Shown here piece by piece: positions 1-4,821 of a DNA stretch of 7,995 nt. The DNA comes from Paludibacteraceae bacterium (GTDB lineage Bacteria > Bacteroidota > Bacteroidia > Bacteroidales > Paludibacteraceae). Both the position numbers and the translations under genes were made by a program. Under the pieces are notes generated by a model. It made no database searches. It saw only the letters and a list, made by a program, of their open reading frames with translations, and was not told the DNA's origin. The first letter of the stretch is position 1; the number at the start of each line of letters is the position of its first letter. The stretch lies in assembly GCA_017542915.1 (NCBI GenBank), contig JAFXWI010000033.1, positions 1-7,995 of the forward strand. Reading direction: 5' to 3'.

Positions 1-378
1 ATTGCCACCATCAATGGGTGTGCCATTTATTCTCGGTGTCTTATCCTCTTCTGTGGTTTCTACAACAAATGGAGCTTCGCTATCAGTAGCAGTACGATTG
101 GCATCGTCATAGAATATACATTTTGTGATGGTATATCCTTCGGCAGCATTGACGGTGGCCGACCAACCGTATCCCCACCAGCCCCAGTTAGCTAAGTATG
201 CTGAGGATCCATATGCAGTATAACTGAATGAAACGGTTGCCACGTTCGCCGTACTGTAGCTTGCTTGCTCTTTTGCAGTTGCCGTAATTGTGGTCAGCAG
301 CGTTTCCGTCTGCGCCGTTGCGCCTGTCGCTGCCATGAACAGCAGGGCGAGAATTGAAAATAGTTTTAATTTTCTCAT
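1..378 (-). CDS. Secreted protein of unknown function, N-terminal part (cut by the left edge)
   Basis: An open frame of 126 codons begins with ATG at 378-376 and has no stop before the window ends, so the C-terminal part is missing. The first 22 or so residues form a classic Sec signal peptide: MRKLK, then a hydrophobic stretch (LFSILALLFMA), then ATGATA with probable cleavage before QTE. The mature part seen here is rich in Thr, Ser, Ala, Tyr and Trp, with a WGWWGYGW cluster around residues 65-72 and an acidic, Pro-containing stretch near the edge. No catalytic motif or lipobox cysteine is visible, so it is predicted to be exported to the periplasm, surface or medium. The pattern (signal peptide, then Thr/Ser/Tyr-rich beta-type sequence) is common in large Bacteroidales surface proteins, but I do not recognise a family. 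The reading frame is certain. The function is unknown. Confidence 0.8.
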   Translation of the reverse strand, partial: MRKLKLFSILALLFMAATGATAQTETLLTTITATAKEQASYSTANVATVSFSYTAYGSSAYLANWGWWGYGWSATVNAAEGYTITKCIFYDDANRTATDSEAPFVVETTEEDKTPRINGTPIDGGN

Positions 379-483
379 AATGTTATGTTGTTTTTAATTG
401 TTAATAAAATTATTTGGTTGTTTACTTTTGGTGCAAATCTTAATAATCGGACATTTTCGGTAGGGTATAACGCATATAAAACG
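379..483 (-). promoter_or_regulatory. AT-rich leader of the secreted-protein gene with a weak -7-like box
   Basis: The stretch upstream of the start at 378 is AT-rich and has no Shine-Dalgarno sequence. On the minus strand 441-434 reads AAGATTTG, one base from the Bacteroidetes -7 consensus TAnnTTTG, but no TTTG stands about 20 bp upstream. A promoter here is plausible because a hairpin with terminator character lies just upstream (484-525). The assignment is weak. Confidence 0.3.
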
Positions 484-525
484 AGCACAAGCAGCACCTG
501 ACCTAAGTCAAGTACTGCTTGCACC
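484..525 (-). terminator. Nineteen-pair stem-loop with TTAG loop, probable terminator of the toxin-antitoxin transcript
   Basis: Read as minus-strand RNA, 525-507 pairs with 502-484 at all 19 positions around the tetraloop UUAG (506-503). Five of the pairs are G-U. Read as plus-strand RNA the same positions would be C/A mismatches, so the structure belongs to a minus-strand transcript. The sequence after the stem is CGTTTTATAT, a short and imperfect U tract. It lies about 125 nt past the toxin stop codon and upstream of the secreted-protein gene, the place expected for a terminator. It could instead be the 3' part of a small structured RNA together with the hairpin at 529-548. Confidence 0.5.
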
Positions 526-528
526 TAT

Positions 529-548
529 CCGGCACCGTTGGACGCCGG
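529..548 (-). other. Second stem-loop, eight pairs with CAAC loop
   Basis: On the minus strand CCGGCGTC pairs with GGTGCCGG around CAAC. Six pairs are Watson-Crick and two are G-U, which again would be mismatches on the plus strand. Only three nucleotides separate it from the 19-pair stem at 484-525. Both lie in the 3' region of the toxin transcript and may act together in RNA stability or termination, or belong to a small RNA. No known RNA family is recognised. Confidence 0.4.
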
Positions 549-649
549 TACTATCTGTATGTTGTTTATGTCAAATCGCGCGAATACCCCCCCCACGCAT
601 GTGAGGCGGTAATTCGTACATTATATGTCATTTGCGAGAGCATGTGGGG

Positions 650-1054
650 TTAGTTTTCTATCAATTCCAAGCCTTCTTTCCGGTACTCAGGAAACCGATT
701 GTCATCAGAGATAAGGGGCATCTTCATTGCAATTGCCTGCGCTATAATGACATGATCGGAAGGGTCGTTATGATAGATATTCATATTCCCATACGTGTAC
801 ATCACATCGGGAGTCAAAGGAAGGATCTGTAAGCCATATTGGCCTGTTATAGAACGCAACATATCTATCTTGGTCTTCCAGTATTTCCGAAGCAATGCCT
901 TGTTGTTATAGTGCACAACCAACTCGCGCAGCGACTCCGTACTGATATAAATAAGATTCTCATAGTCACCAAGAATCTCAGCTACATCTCTATTGAGTTG
1001 TTGCGGGTCGGTTGCTTGGAAAATAAATATGTTGGTGTCTATTAGGTATCTCAT
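650..1054 (-). CDS. vapC: PIN-domain ribonuclease toxin (VapC-like)
   Basis: This is a 134-residue single-domain PIN protein, the usual size for a VapC toxin. VapC toxins are Mg2+-dependent ribonucleases that cut RNA, often tRNA or rRNA, unless held by a cognate antitoxin. The acidic residues of the active site are visible: Asp6 in the opening strand (YLIDTNIFI), Glu44 in the SLREL helix, Asp97 and Asp100 in HNDPSDHVIIAQA, and Asp117/Asp118 in LISDD. The core looks complete, so it should be active. The start is fixed by a 4-base overlap (ATGA) with the stop of the upstream small gene, which implies translational coupling. GC content is lower than in the neighbouring metabolic genes, in keeping with an acquired module. 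The PIN fold is secure. The substrate and the exact subfamily name are not known. Confidence 0.88.
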   Translation of the reverse strand: MRYLIDTNIFIFQATDPQQLNRDVAEILGDYENLIYISTESLRELVVHYNNKALLRKYWKTKIDMLRSITGQYGLQILPLTPDVMYTYGNMNIYHNDPSDHVIIAQAIAMKMPLISDDNRFPEYRKEGLELIEN

Positions 1055-1188
1055 GCCCGAGCCAAAGCCTCTTCGGCGCTTTGCTTCATACCATAGAAAG
1101 TTTTAGACAACCGCTTGCCTTTCCGAAGCAATTCTTGCTCTATTTCTAATAAATAAGCAAGATTTTCTTGTTTTCTTTTTCTGGTCAT
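1051..1188 (-). CDS. Putative antitoxin partner of the PIN toxin, 45 residues
   Basis: A small gene ends with TGA overlapping the toxin ATG by four bases, the usual arrangement for an antitoxin before its toxin. I place the start at 1188-1186, giving MTRKRKQENL and 45 residues. The frame is open further, to an ATG at 1269, but that codon lies within the -33 box, upstream of the predicted transcript start near 1232, so the longer form would not be made. The protein has a basic N-terminus (TRKRK), then charged helical sequence with repeated Leu and Glu (LAYLLEIEQELL), then a short Ala/Glu-rich tail. No ribbon-helix-helix or AbrB-type DNA-binding domain is visible, and it is short for an autoregulating antitoxin. 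The antitoxin role is inferred only from position and overlap. Confidence 0.6.
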   Translation of the reverse strand: MTRKRKQENLAYLLEIEQELLRKGKRLSKTFYGMKQSAEEALARA

Positions 1189-1206
1189 AGTTATATCGGT
1201 TTTTAC

Positions 1207-1218
1207 TCCCCAAGGGGA
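1207..1218 (-). promoter_or_regulatory. Near-palindrome in the leader, candidate operator
   Basis: The sequence is TCCCCAAGGGGA, two perfect 5-bp arms around AA. It lies between the predicted transcript start (about 1232) and the start codon at 1188, where a toxin-antitoxin complex could bind to repress its own promoter. It could equally be a small leader hairpin. The function is inferred from position. Confidence 0.3.
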
Positions 1219-1238
1219 ACGATTTTCAAAATCCGCTG

Positions 1239-1270
1239 CGAAGGTACTACATTTTTCTGAAATGTGCAAA
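1239..1270 (-). promoter_or_regulatory. Promoter of the toxin-antitoxin operon
   Basis: On the minus strand TTTG (1270-1267) is followed after exactly 20 bp by TACCTTCG (1246-1239). This matches the Bacteroidetes -33/-7 consensus TTTG/TAnnTTTG with one mismatch. The transcript would start near 1232, giving a leader of about 44 nt for the start chosen at 1188. Confidence 0.65.
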
Positions 1271-1310
1271 TATTTAGACCAAAAAAATTAGATTTATTCT
1301 TTTTATTTAT

Positions 1311-1340
1311 CCAAAATTACCCAAAATTTTCCAAAAATTA
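1311..1340. repeat. Three 10-bp A-tract units, possibly bent DNA
   Basis: CCAAAATTAC, CCAAAATTTT and CCAAAAATTA follow one another exactly. A-tracts spaced at one helical turn are known to curve DNA. The block lies 40-70 bp upstream of the toxin-antitoxin promoter, inside an AT-rich spacer (1270-1352) that holds no gene. It may act as an upstream activating stretch, or simply be AT-rich filler. Confidence 0.4.
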
Positions 1341-1352
1341 AACAAAAATAGC

Positions 1353-1386
1353 AAAAAAAGAGCAGCCTCGCATTCCAGCGAGACTG
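1353..1386 (-). terminator. Rho-independent terminator after ddh
   Basis: On the minus strand CAGTCTCGC pairs with GCGAGGCTG around the loop TGGAAT. That is nine pairs including one G-U that would be a mismatch on the other strand. After CTC follows a run of seven T. It stands 38 nt past the ddh stop codon and closes the glnN-glmS-ddh transcription unit. Confidence 0.85.
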
Positions 1387-1423
1387 TTCGATTGAATGAT
1401 ACTGATTAATATAAGTTAAAAGG

Positions 1424-2314
1424 CTATACCAGCGTCTTCACCAACTGCTCTGTGTCTCCAGGGAGGAGGTCGATGGGGGCGAGTTCGATCATGGTCTTGG
1501 CACCGAACTGACCACGGGCTTTCATGCGCATGGCGGCACGGGCACAGGAGACCATCACTTGACCGGTGAGGGCAGGATTATTGATTGCCATATTGAACTC
1601 AAAACGCTGATTATGAGTCTCTCCCGACACACCGGAACGAACGAGGTTCACTCCGTGCGCTACGTTATTGAGGGCATCGACCGACTCCACGGCAATGACG
1701 TGGGTCTCGTCGTGTGCGAAATAATCATCGGCAAGGATAGCTGCTTCAACGGTCTTGAAATCGGCTCCTTCTTCGAGCTCGATATAGACCATACGGCGAT
1801 GGATGCCTGTTCCCAAGGGAATGGTCATGGAGAGGGCGTTCTTGACGCCTTTGATAGCCTTGGCTGCGACGGTGTGCCCCATGGAACGACCGGGACCGAA
1901 ATTGGTGTAGGTGATACCTTTGGGAGCCAGTGCCATAAGCAGCGCACGGATCATCGAGTCCGAGCCCGGATCCCAGCCTGCGGAGATGACCGAGACGCAC
2001 TTATTAGCCTGACAAACAGCGTCTAAGGAACTGCGTAAGTTCCAGATCTGACCGTGGATATCGAAGCTATCGACAGTACAGATACCGCGTGCTGCGAGGA
2101 TAGTGGCGAACTTCTGCACTTCACGCGTCGGCGTTGCGACGAGCACTACGTCTACAGGACGTTCGTCATTTGAGATTTGAGATTTGACATTTGAGATTTT
2201 GTCCAAACAATCATTGTGGTGAAAAATACCTGCCAACTCCATATCCGGAGCGGCGTTAATGGCTTCTTCGGCGGCACGGCCTATATTGCCGTAACCGAGG
2301 ATCGCTACTTTCAT
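1424..2314 (-). CDS. ddh: meso-Diaminopimelate D-dehydrogenase
   Basis: This 296-residue enzyme of usual length belongs to the NADP-dependent family that reductively aminates tetrahydrodipicolinate to meso-2,6-diaminopimelate in one step, feeding lysine and peptidoglycan synthesis in the cytoplasm. The Rossmann nucleotide-binding loop GYGNIG is at 7-12. Family signatures DSFD (82-85), SAGWDPGSDS (111-120) and NFGPGRSMGHT (138-148) follow, with substrate-domain sequence to the C-terminus (FEFNMAINNPALTG, 238-251). It is the last gene of the operon, 34 nt behind glmS, and is followed by a strong terminator. Residues 39-49 (KISNVKSQISN) are encoded by an array of 7-bp repeats of the kind found between genes nearby. 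They fall in a variable surface segment before VDVVLVATP, so the enzyme should remain active. The identity is secure by motif. The repeat origin of this segment is seen in the DNA. Confidence 0.93.
   Translation of the reverse strand: MKVAILGYGNIGRAAEEAINAAPDMELAGIFHHNDCLDKISNVKSQISNDERPVDVVLVATPTREVQKFATILAARGICTVDSFDIHGQIWNLRSSLDAVCQANKCVSVISAGWDPGSDSMIRALLMALAPKGITYTNFGPGRSMGHTVAAKAIKGVKNALSMTIPLGTGIHRRMVYIELEEGADFKTVEAAILADDYFAHDETHVIAVESVDALNNVAHGVNLVRSGVSGETHNQRFEFNMAINNPALTGQVMVSCARAAMRMKARGQFGAKTMIELAPIDLLPGDTEQLVKTLV
2168..2201. repeat. 7-bp tandem array inside ddh
   Basis: Four units on the plus strand (ATTTGAG, ATTTGAG, ATTTGAC, ATTTGAG) are followed by a partial ATTTTG. The same unit occurs between the four-helix-bundle gene and glmS (4366-4400) and, inverted, before that gene (4762-4789). 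Here it is translated as Ddh residues 39-49 without breaking the frame. Confidence 0.85.
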
Positions 2315-2317
2315 AGA

Positions 2318-2350
2318 ATTAAAAATTAAAAATTACGAATTAAAAATTTT
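2318..2350. repeat. 7-bp tandem array in the glmS-ddh gap
   Basis: The gap holds ATTAAAA, ATTAAAA, ATTACGA and ATTAAAA, then ATTTT. It thus consists almost wholly of 7-bp units, as do the other gaps of this operon, though the unit differs (ATTAAAA rather than ATTTGAR). It overlaps the leader of ddh, where no Shine-Dalgarno site is present. Confidence 0.7.
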
Positions 2351-4340
2351 ACTCCACCGTAACCGATTTGGCGAGGTTGCGGGGCTGATCGACGTCGTAG
2401 CCTTTGACGACGGCGATGTGGTAGGCAAGGAGTTGGAGAGGGATGACGGTCAGAAGGGGCGTGAGGCACTCTTCGGTCTCCGGCACTTCGATGACGTAGT
2501 CCGCGATCTTGGAGACGAGTTCGTCGCCTTCGGTCACCACGGCTATCACCCTACCCTTGCGGGCTTTGATCTCTTGGATATTCGATACCACTTTCTCGTA
2601 GGTGCCGCAACGGGGCGCTACGACCACCACCGGCATCTCCTGCGAGATAAGGGCTATCGGTCCGTGCTTCATCTCCGCAGCAGGATACCCTTCGGCATGG
2701 ATGTACGAGATCTCTTTGAGTTTGAGAGCACCCTCCATAGCGACCGGATAGTTATATCCACGACCGAGATAGATGAAGTTCTGGGCATAGGTAAAAGTCT
2801 TCGCGAAATCCGCAATGCGTTTGTTCTGACCGAGCACGCGTTCGATCTTATCGGGGATCTGACCCAATTCACGCACGATTCGGACGAACTGGTCGTTGGT
2901 TAATGGGTTAGTGGGTGAGGGGGTTAGTGGGTTAGTGGTAGCACTCATCCTCTCATCCTCTAATCCTCTCATCCTCTCATCCTCTAATCCTCTCATCCCT
3001 TTCTCTTTGCCAATACAGAGCGCAAGCATGGTGAGAGCAACCACTTGTGCGGTGAAGGCCTTGGTGGAAGCGACGCCTATCTCGGGTCCCACATGCGTAT
3101 AACAGCCGCTGTCCGACACACGCGGGATAGAAGCGCCGACGACGTTACAGATAGAGAAGATAAACGCGCCTTTGGACTTGGCCAATTGGATAGCTGCAAG
3201 GGTGTCGGCTGTCTCACCGGACTGCGAGATAGCGATGACCACATCGTCTTTGTTGATGACCGGCTTGCGGTAACGGAACTCGGAGGAGTACTCCACTTCG
3301 ACAGGTATCTGCGCGAACTCCTCGATGGCGTACATAGCGATGAGTCCGGCGTGCCACGAGGTGCCGCAAGCGGTGATGATGATTCGTTTGGCATTGAGGA
3401 ACCGCTCTTTATTGTCAATGAATCCCGAGAGGGCGATGTTGTCCTGCCTAACGTTGACACGTCCTCGCATGGAGTCGGTCAGCGTACGGGGCTGCTCGAA
3501 GATCTCCTTGAGCATGAAATGCGGATAACCGCCTTTCTCCAACTGACTGAGTGAGAGTTCGAGACGCTTGATCTCCGGGGTCTTGGCAACGTTATTGATG
3601 GTGGTGATCGTTAAAGGGTTAGTGGGTGAGGGGGTTAGTGGGTTAGTGGTAGCTCTCATCCTCTCATCCTCTAATCCACTCATCCTTACACACACCACCT
3701 CTTCGTCCTCTATATAAATCACCTTATCCGTATATTCGACGATGGGCGTAGCGTCGGAAGCCAAGAAATACTCCTCTTCGCCGATGCCGACGACGAGCGG
3801 TGAACCCTTGCGGGCTGCAATCAGCGTGTCCGGATGATCTTTGTCCAGCACCGCAATCGCGTAGGCACCGATGACCTGCTGGAGAGCTAACTGCACAGCT
3901 GTCTTGAGATCGACATGGCGGTTCACCTGCGTATATTCGATGAGCTGCACCAACACCTCGGTGTCCGTTTCGGACTTGAAGGTGTAACCTTGCTCCATGA
4001 GTCCGGCTTTGAGGACCGCGTAGTTCTCAATGATGCCGTTATGGATGATCGCGAGGCGTTCGGACTCCGAGTAATGAGGATGCGCATTGACCGTATTAGG
4101 CTCGCCGTGGGTTGCCCAACGCGTATGCGCGATACCTATTGTACCATTGGTATCCTTGTCCGCGCAGAAGGCTTCGAGTTCTGCCACTTTGCCTTTCGCT
4201 TTATAGACGTTCAGTTGTCCTGCCTCGTTGATGAGTGCCACACCGGCACTGTCGTAGCCGCGGTACTCCAGACGATGCAAACCTTTTATCAAAATCGGGT
4301 ACGCCTTGCGTTTACCGATGTAACCTACTATGCCACACAT
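2349..4340 (-). CDS. glmS: Glutamine--fructose-6-phosphate aminotransferase (isomerizing), with two repeat-encoded inserts
   Basis: GlmS makes glucosamine-6-phosphate from fructose-6-phosphate and glutamine, the first step to UDP-GlcNAc for peptidoglycan and lipid A. After Met removal Cys2 is the glutaminase nucleophile (MCGIVGYIG). HTRWATHG (72-79), the oxyanion NG (101-102) and SETDTEV (123-129) complete the N-terminal amidotransferase domain. The first SIS domain has CGTSWHAG (325-332), SQSGETADT (372-380) and EIGVASTKAFT (420-430). The second holds KEISYIHAEGYPAAEMKHGP (542-561), and the conserved tail is DQPRNLAKSVTVE. The protein has 663 residues against about 610 in the family. The excess lies in two inserts, roughly 221-247 and 449-481, each carrying GLEDERM and ATTNPLTPSPTNPLT. 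The first is at the domain linker, the second between the SIS domains where other GlmS proteins have a short helix-linker. All catalytic motifs are intact, so activity is expected. No glmS ribozyme fits in the 62-nt leader. Confidence 0.95.
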   Translation of the reverse strand: MCGIVGYIGKRKAYPILIKGLHRLEYRGYDSAGVALINEAGQLNVYKAKGKVAELEAFCADKDTNGTIGIAHTRWATHGEPNTVNAHPHYSESERLAIIHNGIIENYAVLKAGLMEQGYTFKSETDTEVLVQLIEYTQVNRHVDLKTAVQLALQQVIGAYAIAVLDKDHPDTLIAARKGSPLVVGIGEEEYFLASDATPIVEYTDKVIYIEDEEVVCVRMSGLEDERMRATTNPLTPSPTNPLTITTINNVAKTPEIKRLELSLSQLEKGGYPHFMLKEIFEQPRTLTDSMRGRVNVRQDNIALSGFIDNKERFLNAKRIIITACGTSWHAGLIAMYAIEEFAQIPVEVEYSSEFRYRKPVINKDDVVIAISQSGETADTLAAIQLAKSKGAFIFSICNVVGASIPRVSDSGCYTHVGPEIGVASTKAFTAQVVALTMLALCIGKEKGMRGLEDERMRGLEDERMSATTNPLTPSPTNPLTNDQFVRIVRELGQIPDKIERVLGQNKRIADFAKTFTYAQNFIYLGRGYNYPVAMEGALKLKEISYIHAEGYPAAEMKHGPIALISQEMPVVVVAPRCGTYEKVVSNIQEIKARKGRVIAVVTEGDELVSKIADYVIEVPETEECLTPLLTVIPLQLLAYHIAVVKGYDVDQPRNLAKSVTVE
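2898..2998. repeat. Composite 8-bp array, copy A, inside glmS
   Basis: A run of GGGTTAGT-type units (GGGTTAGT, GGGTGAGG, GGGTTAGT, GGGTTAGT) is followed by GGTAGCA and then seven CTCATCCT-type units (CTCATCCT or CTAATCCT). The two halves are partly complementary, since GGGTTAG can pair with CTAATCC using one G-U, so the array can fold back. It encodes GlmS residues 449-481 in frame. Positions 2905-2975 repeat at 3616-3686 with two mismatches. Confidence 0.9.
3616..3686. repeat. Composite 8-bp array, copy B, inside glmS
   Basis: This is a second copy of the array at 2905-2975, 71 bp with differences only at 3654 and 3678. It has fewer CTCATCCT-type units than copy A. The offset is 711 bp, exactly 237 codons, so both copies are read in the same frame and give nearly the same peptide. 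This copy encodes residues around 219-242, after the glutaminase domain. Confidence 0.9.
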
Positions 4341-4343
4341 GAG

Positions 4344-4365
4344 ATAAAATTTATTTAAATTTTAT
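4344..4365. repeat. AT-only inverted repeat just before the glmS start
   Basis: ATAAAATTT and AAATTTTAT form perfect 9-bp arms around ATTT. The right arm abuts the 7-bp array that starts at 4366, and the left arm ends three bases before the glmS start codon. As RNA it would be a weak hairpin covering the ribosome-loading region. It may also be a trace of an insertion boundary. Confidence 0.5.
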
Positions 4366-4404
4366 ATTTGAAATTTGAAATTTGAGATTTGAGATTTGAA
4401 ATTT
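4366..4404. repeat. 7-bp tandem array, downstream flank of the four-helix-bundle gene
   Basis: Five plus-strand units (ATTTGAA, ATTTGAA, ATTTGAG, ATTTGAG, ATTTGAA) are followed by ATTT. The array begins right at the stop codon of the four-helix-bundle gene (4405-4403). It is the inverted counterpart of 4762-4789, matching at six of every seven positions. Confidence 0.85.
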
Positions 4405-4756
4405 ATTTCTCGTTTTTGATAGTTTTTACACTCGCAGCGATTATTTTGTAAATTTCCCTTACTTCTAAAACTAATTCGTCATACTTTTCTTTAGAAATAA
4501 GCTCTGCTCCATATAACACACGTAACCAATATATTGTCTCATTGGCCTCTTTGAGAGAGATTCCTAACTTATGAACAAAATCAGCACGACTTTCCCCGTC
4601 ACAAGCCTCGCTATAATTAGCTCCTATACTCGTACCACTTCGTTGAATTTGTTCGGCTATATTATATTCATGCTGAGTTTCCCGCAGATACTTACGTAAT
4701 TTCGTAATTTTAACTGCATACTCTACGCATTTTGTTAATAACTCTTCTTTTGTCAT
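4403..4756 (-). CDS. Four-helix-bundle protein of the 23S rRNA intervening-sequence family
   Basis: This 117-residue, wholly helical, charged protein has no signal peptide. It matches the small family named for ORFs in 23S rRNA intervening sequences, with which the diversity-generating retroelement protein Avd shares its fold. The signature QIQRSGTSIGANYSEA is at 36-51, followed by the second conserved stretch KLGISLKEANETIYWL (63-78), and the length is usual. Family members form oligomeric bundles with basic surfaces, and their cellular role is not settled. The gene lies between glnN and glmS, 43 and 62 nt away, and is much more AT-rich than both, with 7-bp arrays on either side. No reverse transcriptase, variable repeat or rRNA sequence is present, so it is not acting as Avd in this window. 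The family call is secure. The function is unknown, and it has no evident metabolic link to the operon. Confidence 0.85.
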   Translation of the reverse strand: MTKEELLTKCVEYAVKITKLRKYLRETQHEYNIAEQIQRSGTSIGANYSEACDGESRADFVHKLGISLKEANETIYWLRVLYGAELISKEKYDELVLEVREIYKIIAASVKTIKNEK

Positions 4757-4761
4757 AAAAT

Positions 4762-4789
4762 ATCAAATATCAAATGTCAAATGTCAAAT
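4762..4789. repeat. 7-bp tandem array, upstream flank of the four-helix-bundle gene
   Basis: Four plus-strand units (ATCAAAT, ATCAAAT, GTCAAAT, GTCAAAT) end exactly where the inverted repeat of the glnN end begins. The array is the reverse complement of the type at 4366-4400, and it supplies the leader of the four-helix-bundle gene. Confidence 0.85.
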
Positions 4790-4821
4790 AGAATTGCTGT
4801 TAGTGAATAAACAGCAATTCT
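4790..4821 (-). other. Perfect 12-bp inverted repeat across the glnN stop codon
   Basis: On the minus strand AGAATTGCTGTT pairs perfectly with AACAGCAATTCT around the 8-nt loop TATTCACT. The stop codon TAA (4802-4800) lies partly in the loop and partly in the arm, so the last codons of glnN form one side. No T run follows, which speaks against a standard terminator. It may limit readthrough, protect the 3' end of the glnN message, or mark the junction where the neighbouring cassette entered. Confidence 0.7.

Larger units (their letters stand above)
4366..4789 (-). mobile_element. Candidate cassette: four-helix-bundle gene between inverted 7-bp arrays
   Basis: A 424-bp block contains one small AT-rich gene bounded by 7-bp arrays in opposite orientation (ATTTGAR on the left, YTCAAAT or ATCAAAT on the right). 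Removing it leaves a 35-nt gap between glnN and glmS, about the same as the 34-nt gap between glmS and ddh. Proteins of this family are known as ORFs within intervening sequences of 23S rRNA genes, which are bounded by inverted repeats that form a stem. No transposase or target-site duplication is visible. Treating it as a mobile unit is inference. Confidence 0.4.

Noticed and set aside
1189..1269. N-terminal extension of the putative antitoxin (27 more residues)
   Set aside because: It overlaps a well-matched promoter, and its start codon lies upstream of the predicted transcript start.
1559..2026. Plus-strand reading frame opposite ddh (155 codons)
   Set aside because: It is a shadow of the conserved Ddh sequence, with no independent support.
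3045..3554. Plus-strand reading frame opposite glmS (169 codons)
   Set aside because: It is a shadow of the SIS domain sequence on the other strand, with no promoter or recognisable motif.
2896..3690. CRISPR-like repeat array
   Set aside because: The units are 8 bp, contiguous and lie inside a gene. There are no unique spacers of similar length and no cas genes.
2349..4340. Frameshifted or broken glmS because of the internal repeats
   Set aside because: The frame is open throughout, all catalytic motifs and the conserved C-terminus are present, and both inserts preserve the frame.
4341..4402. glmS ribozyme or other riboswitch before glmS
   Set aside because: The leader has only 62 nt, made of AT-rich 7-bp repeats. 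The conserved ribozyme core cannot fit and is known mainly from Firmicutes.
4403..4756. Avd protein of a diversity-generating retroelement
   Set aside because: The fold is related, but no reverse transcriptase, template repeat or variable repeat is present in the window.
4403..4756. Part of a 23S rRNA gene with its intervening sequence
   Set aside because: The flanking DNA is protein-coding glnN and glmS. No rRNA sequence is recognisable.
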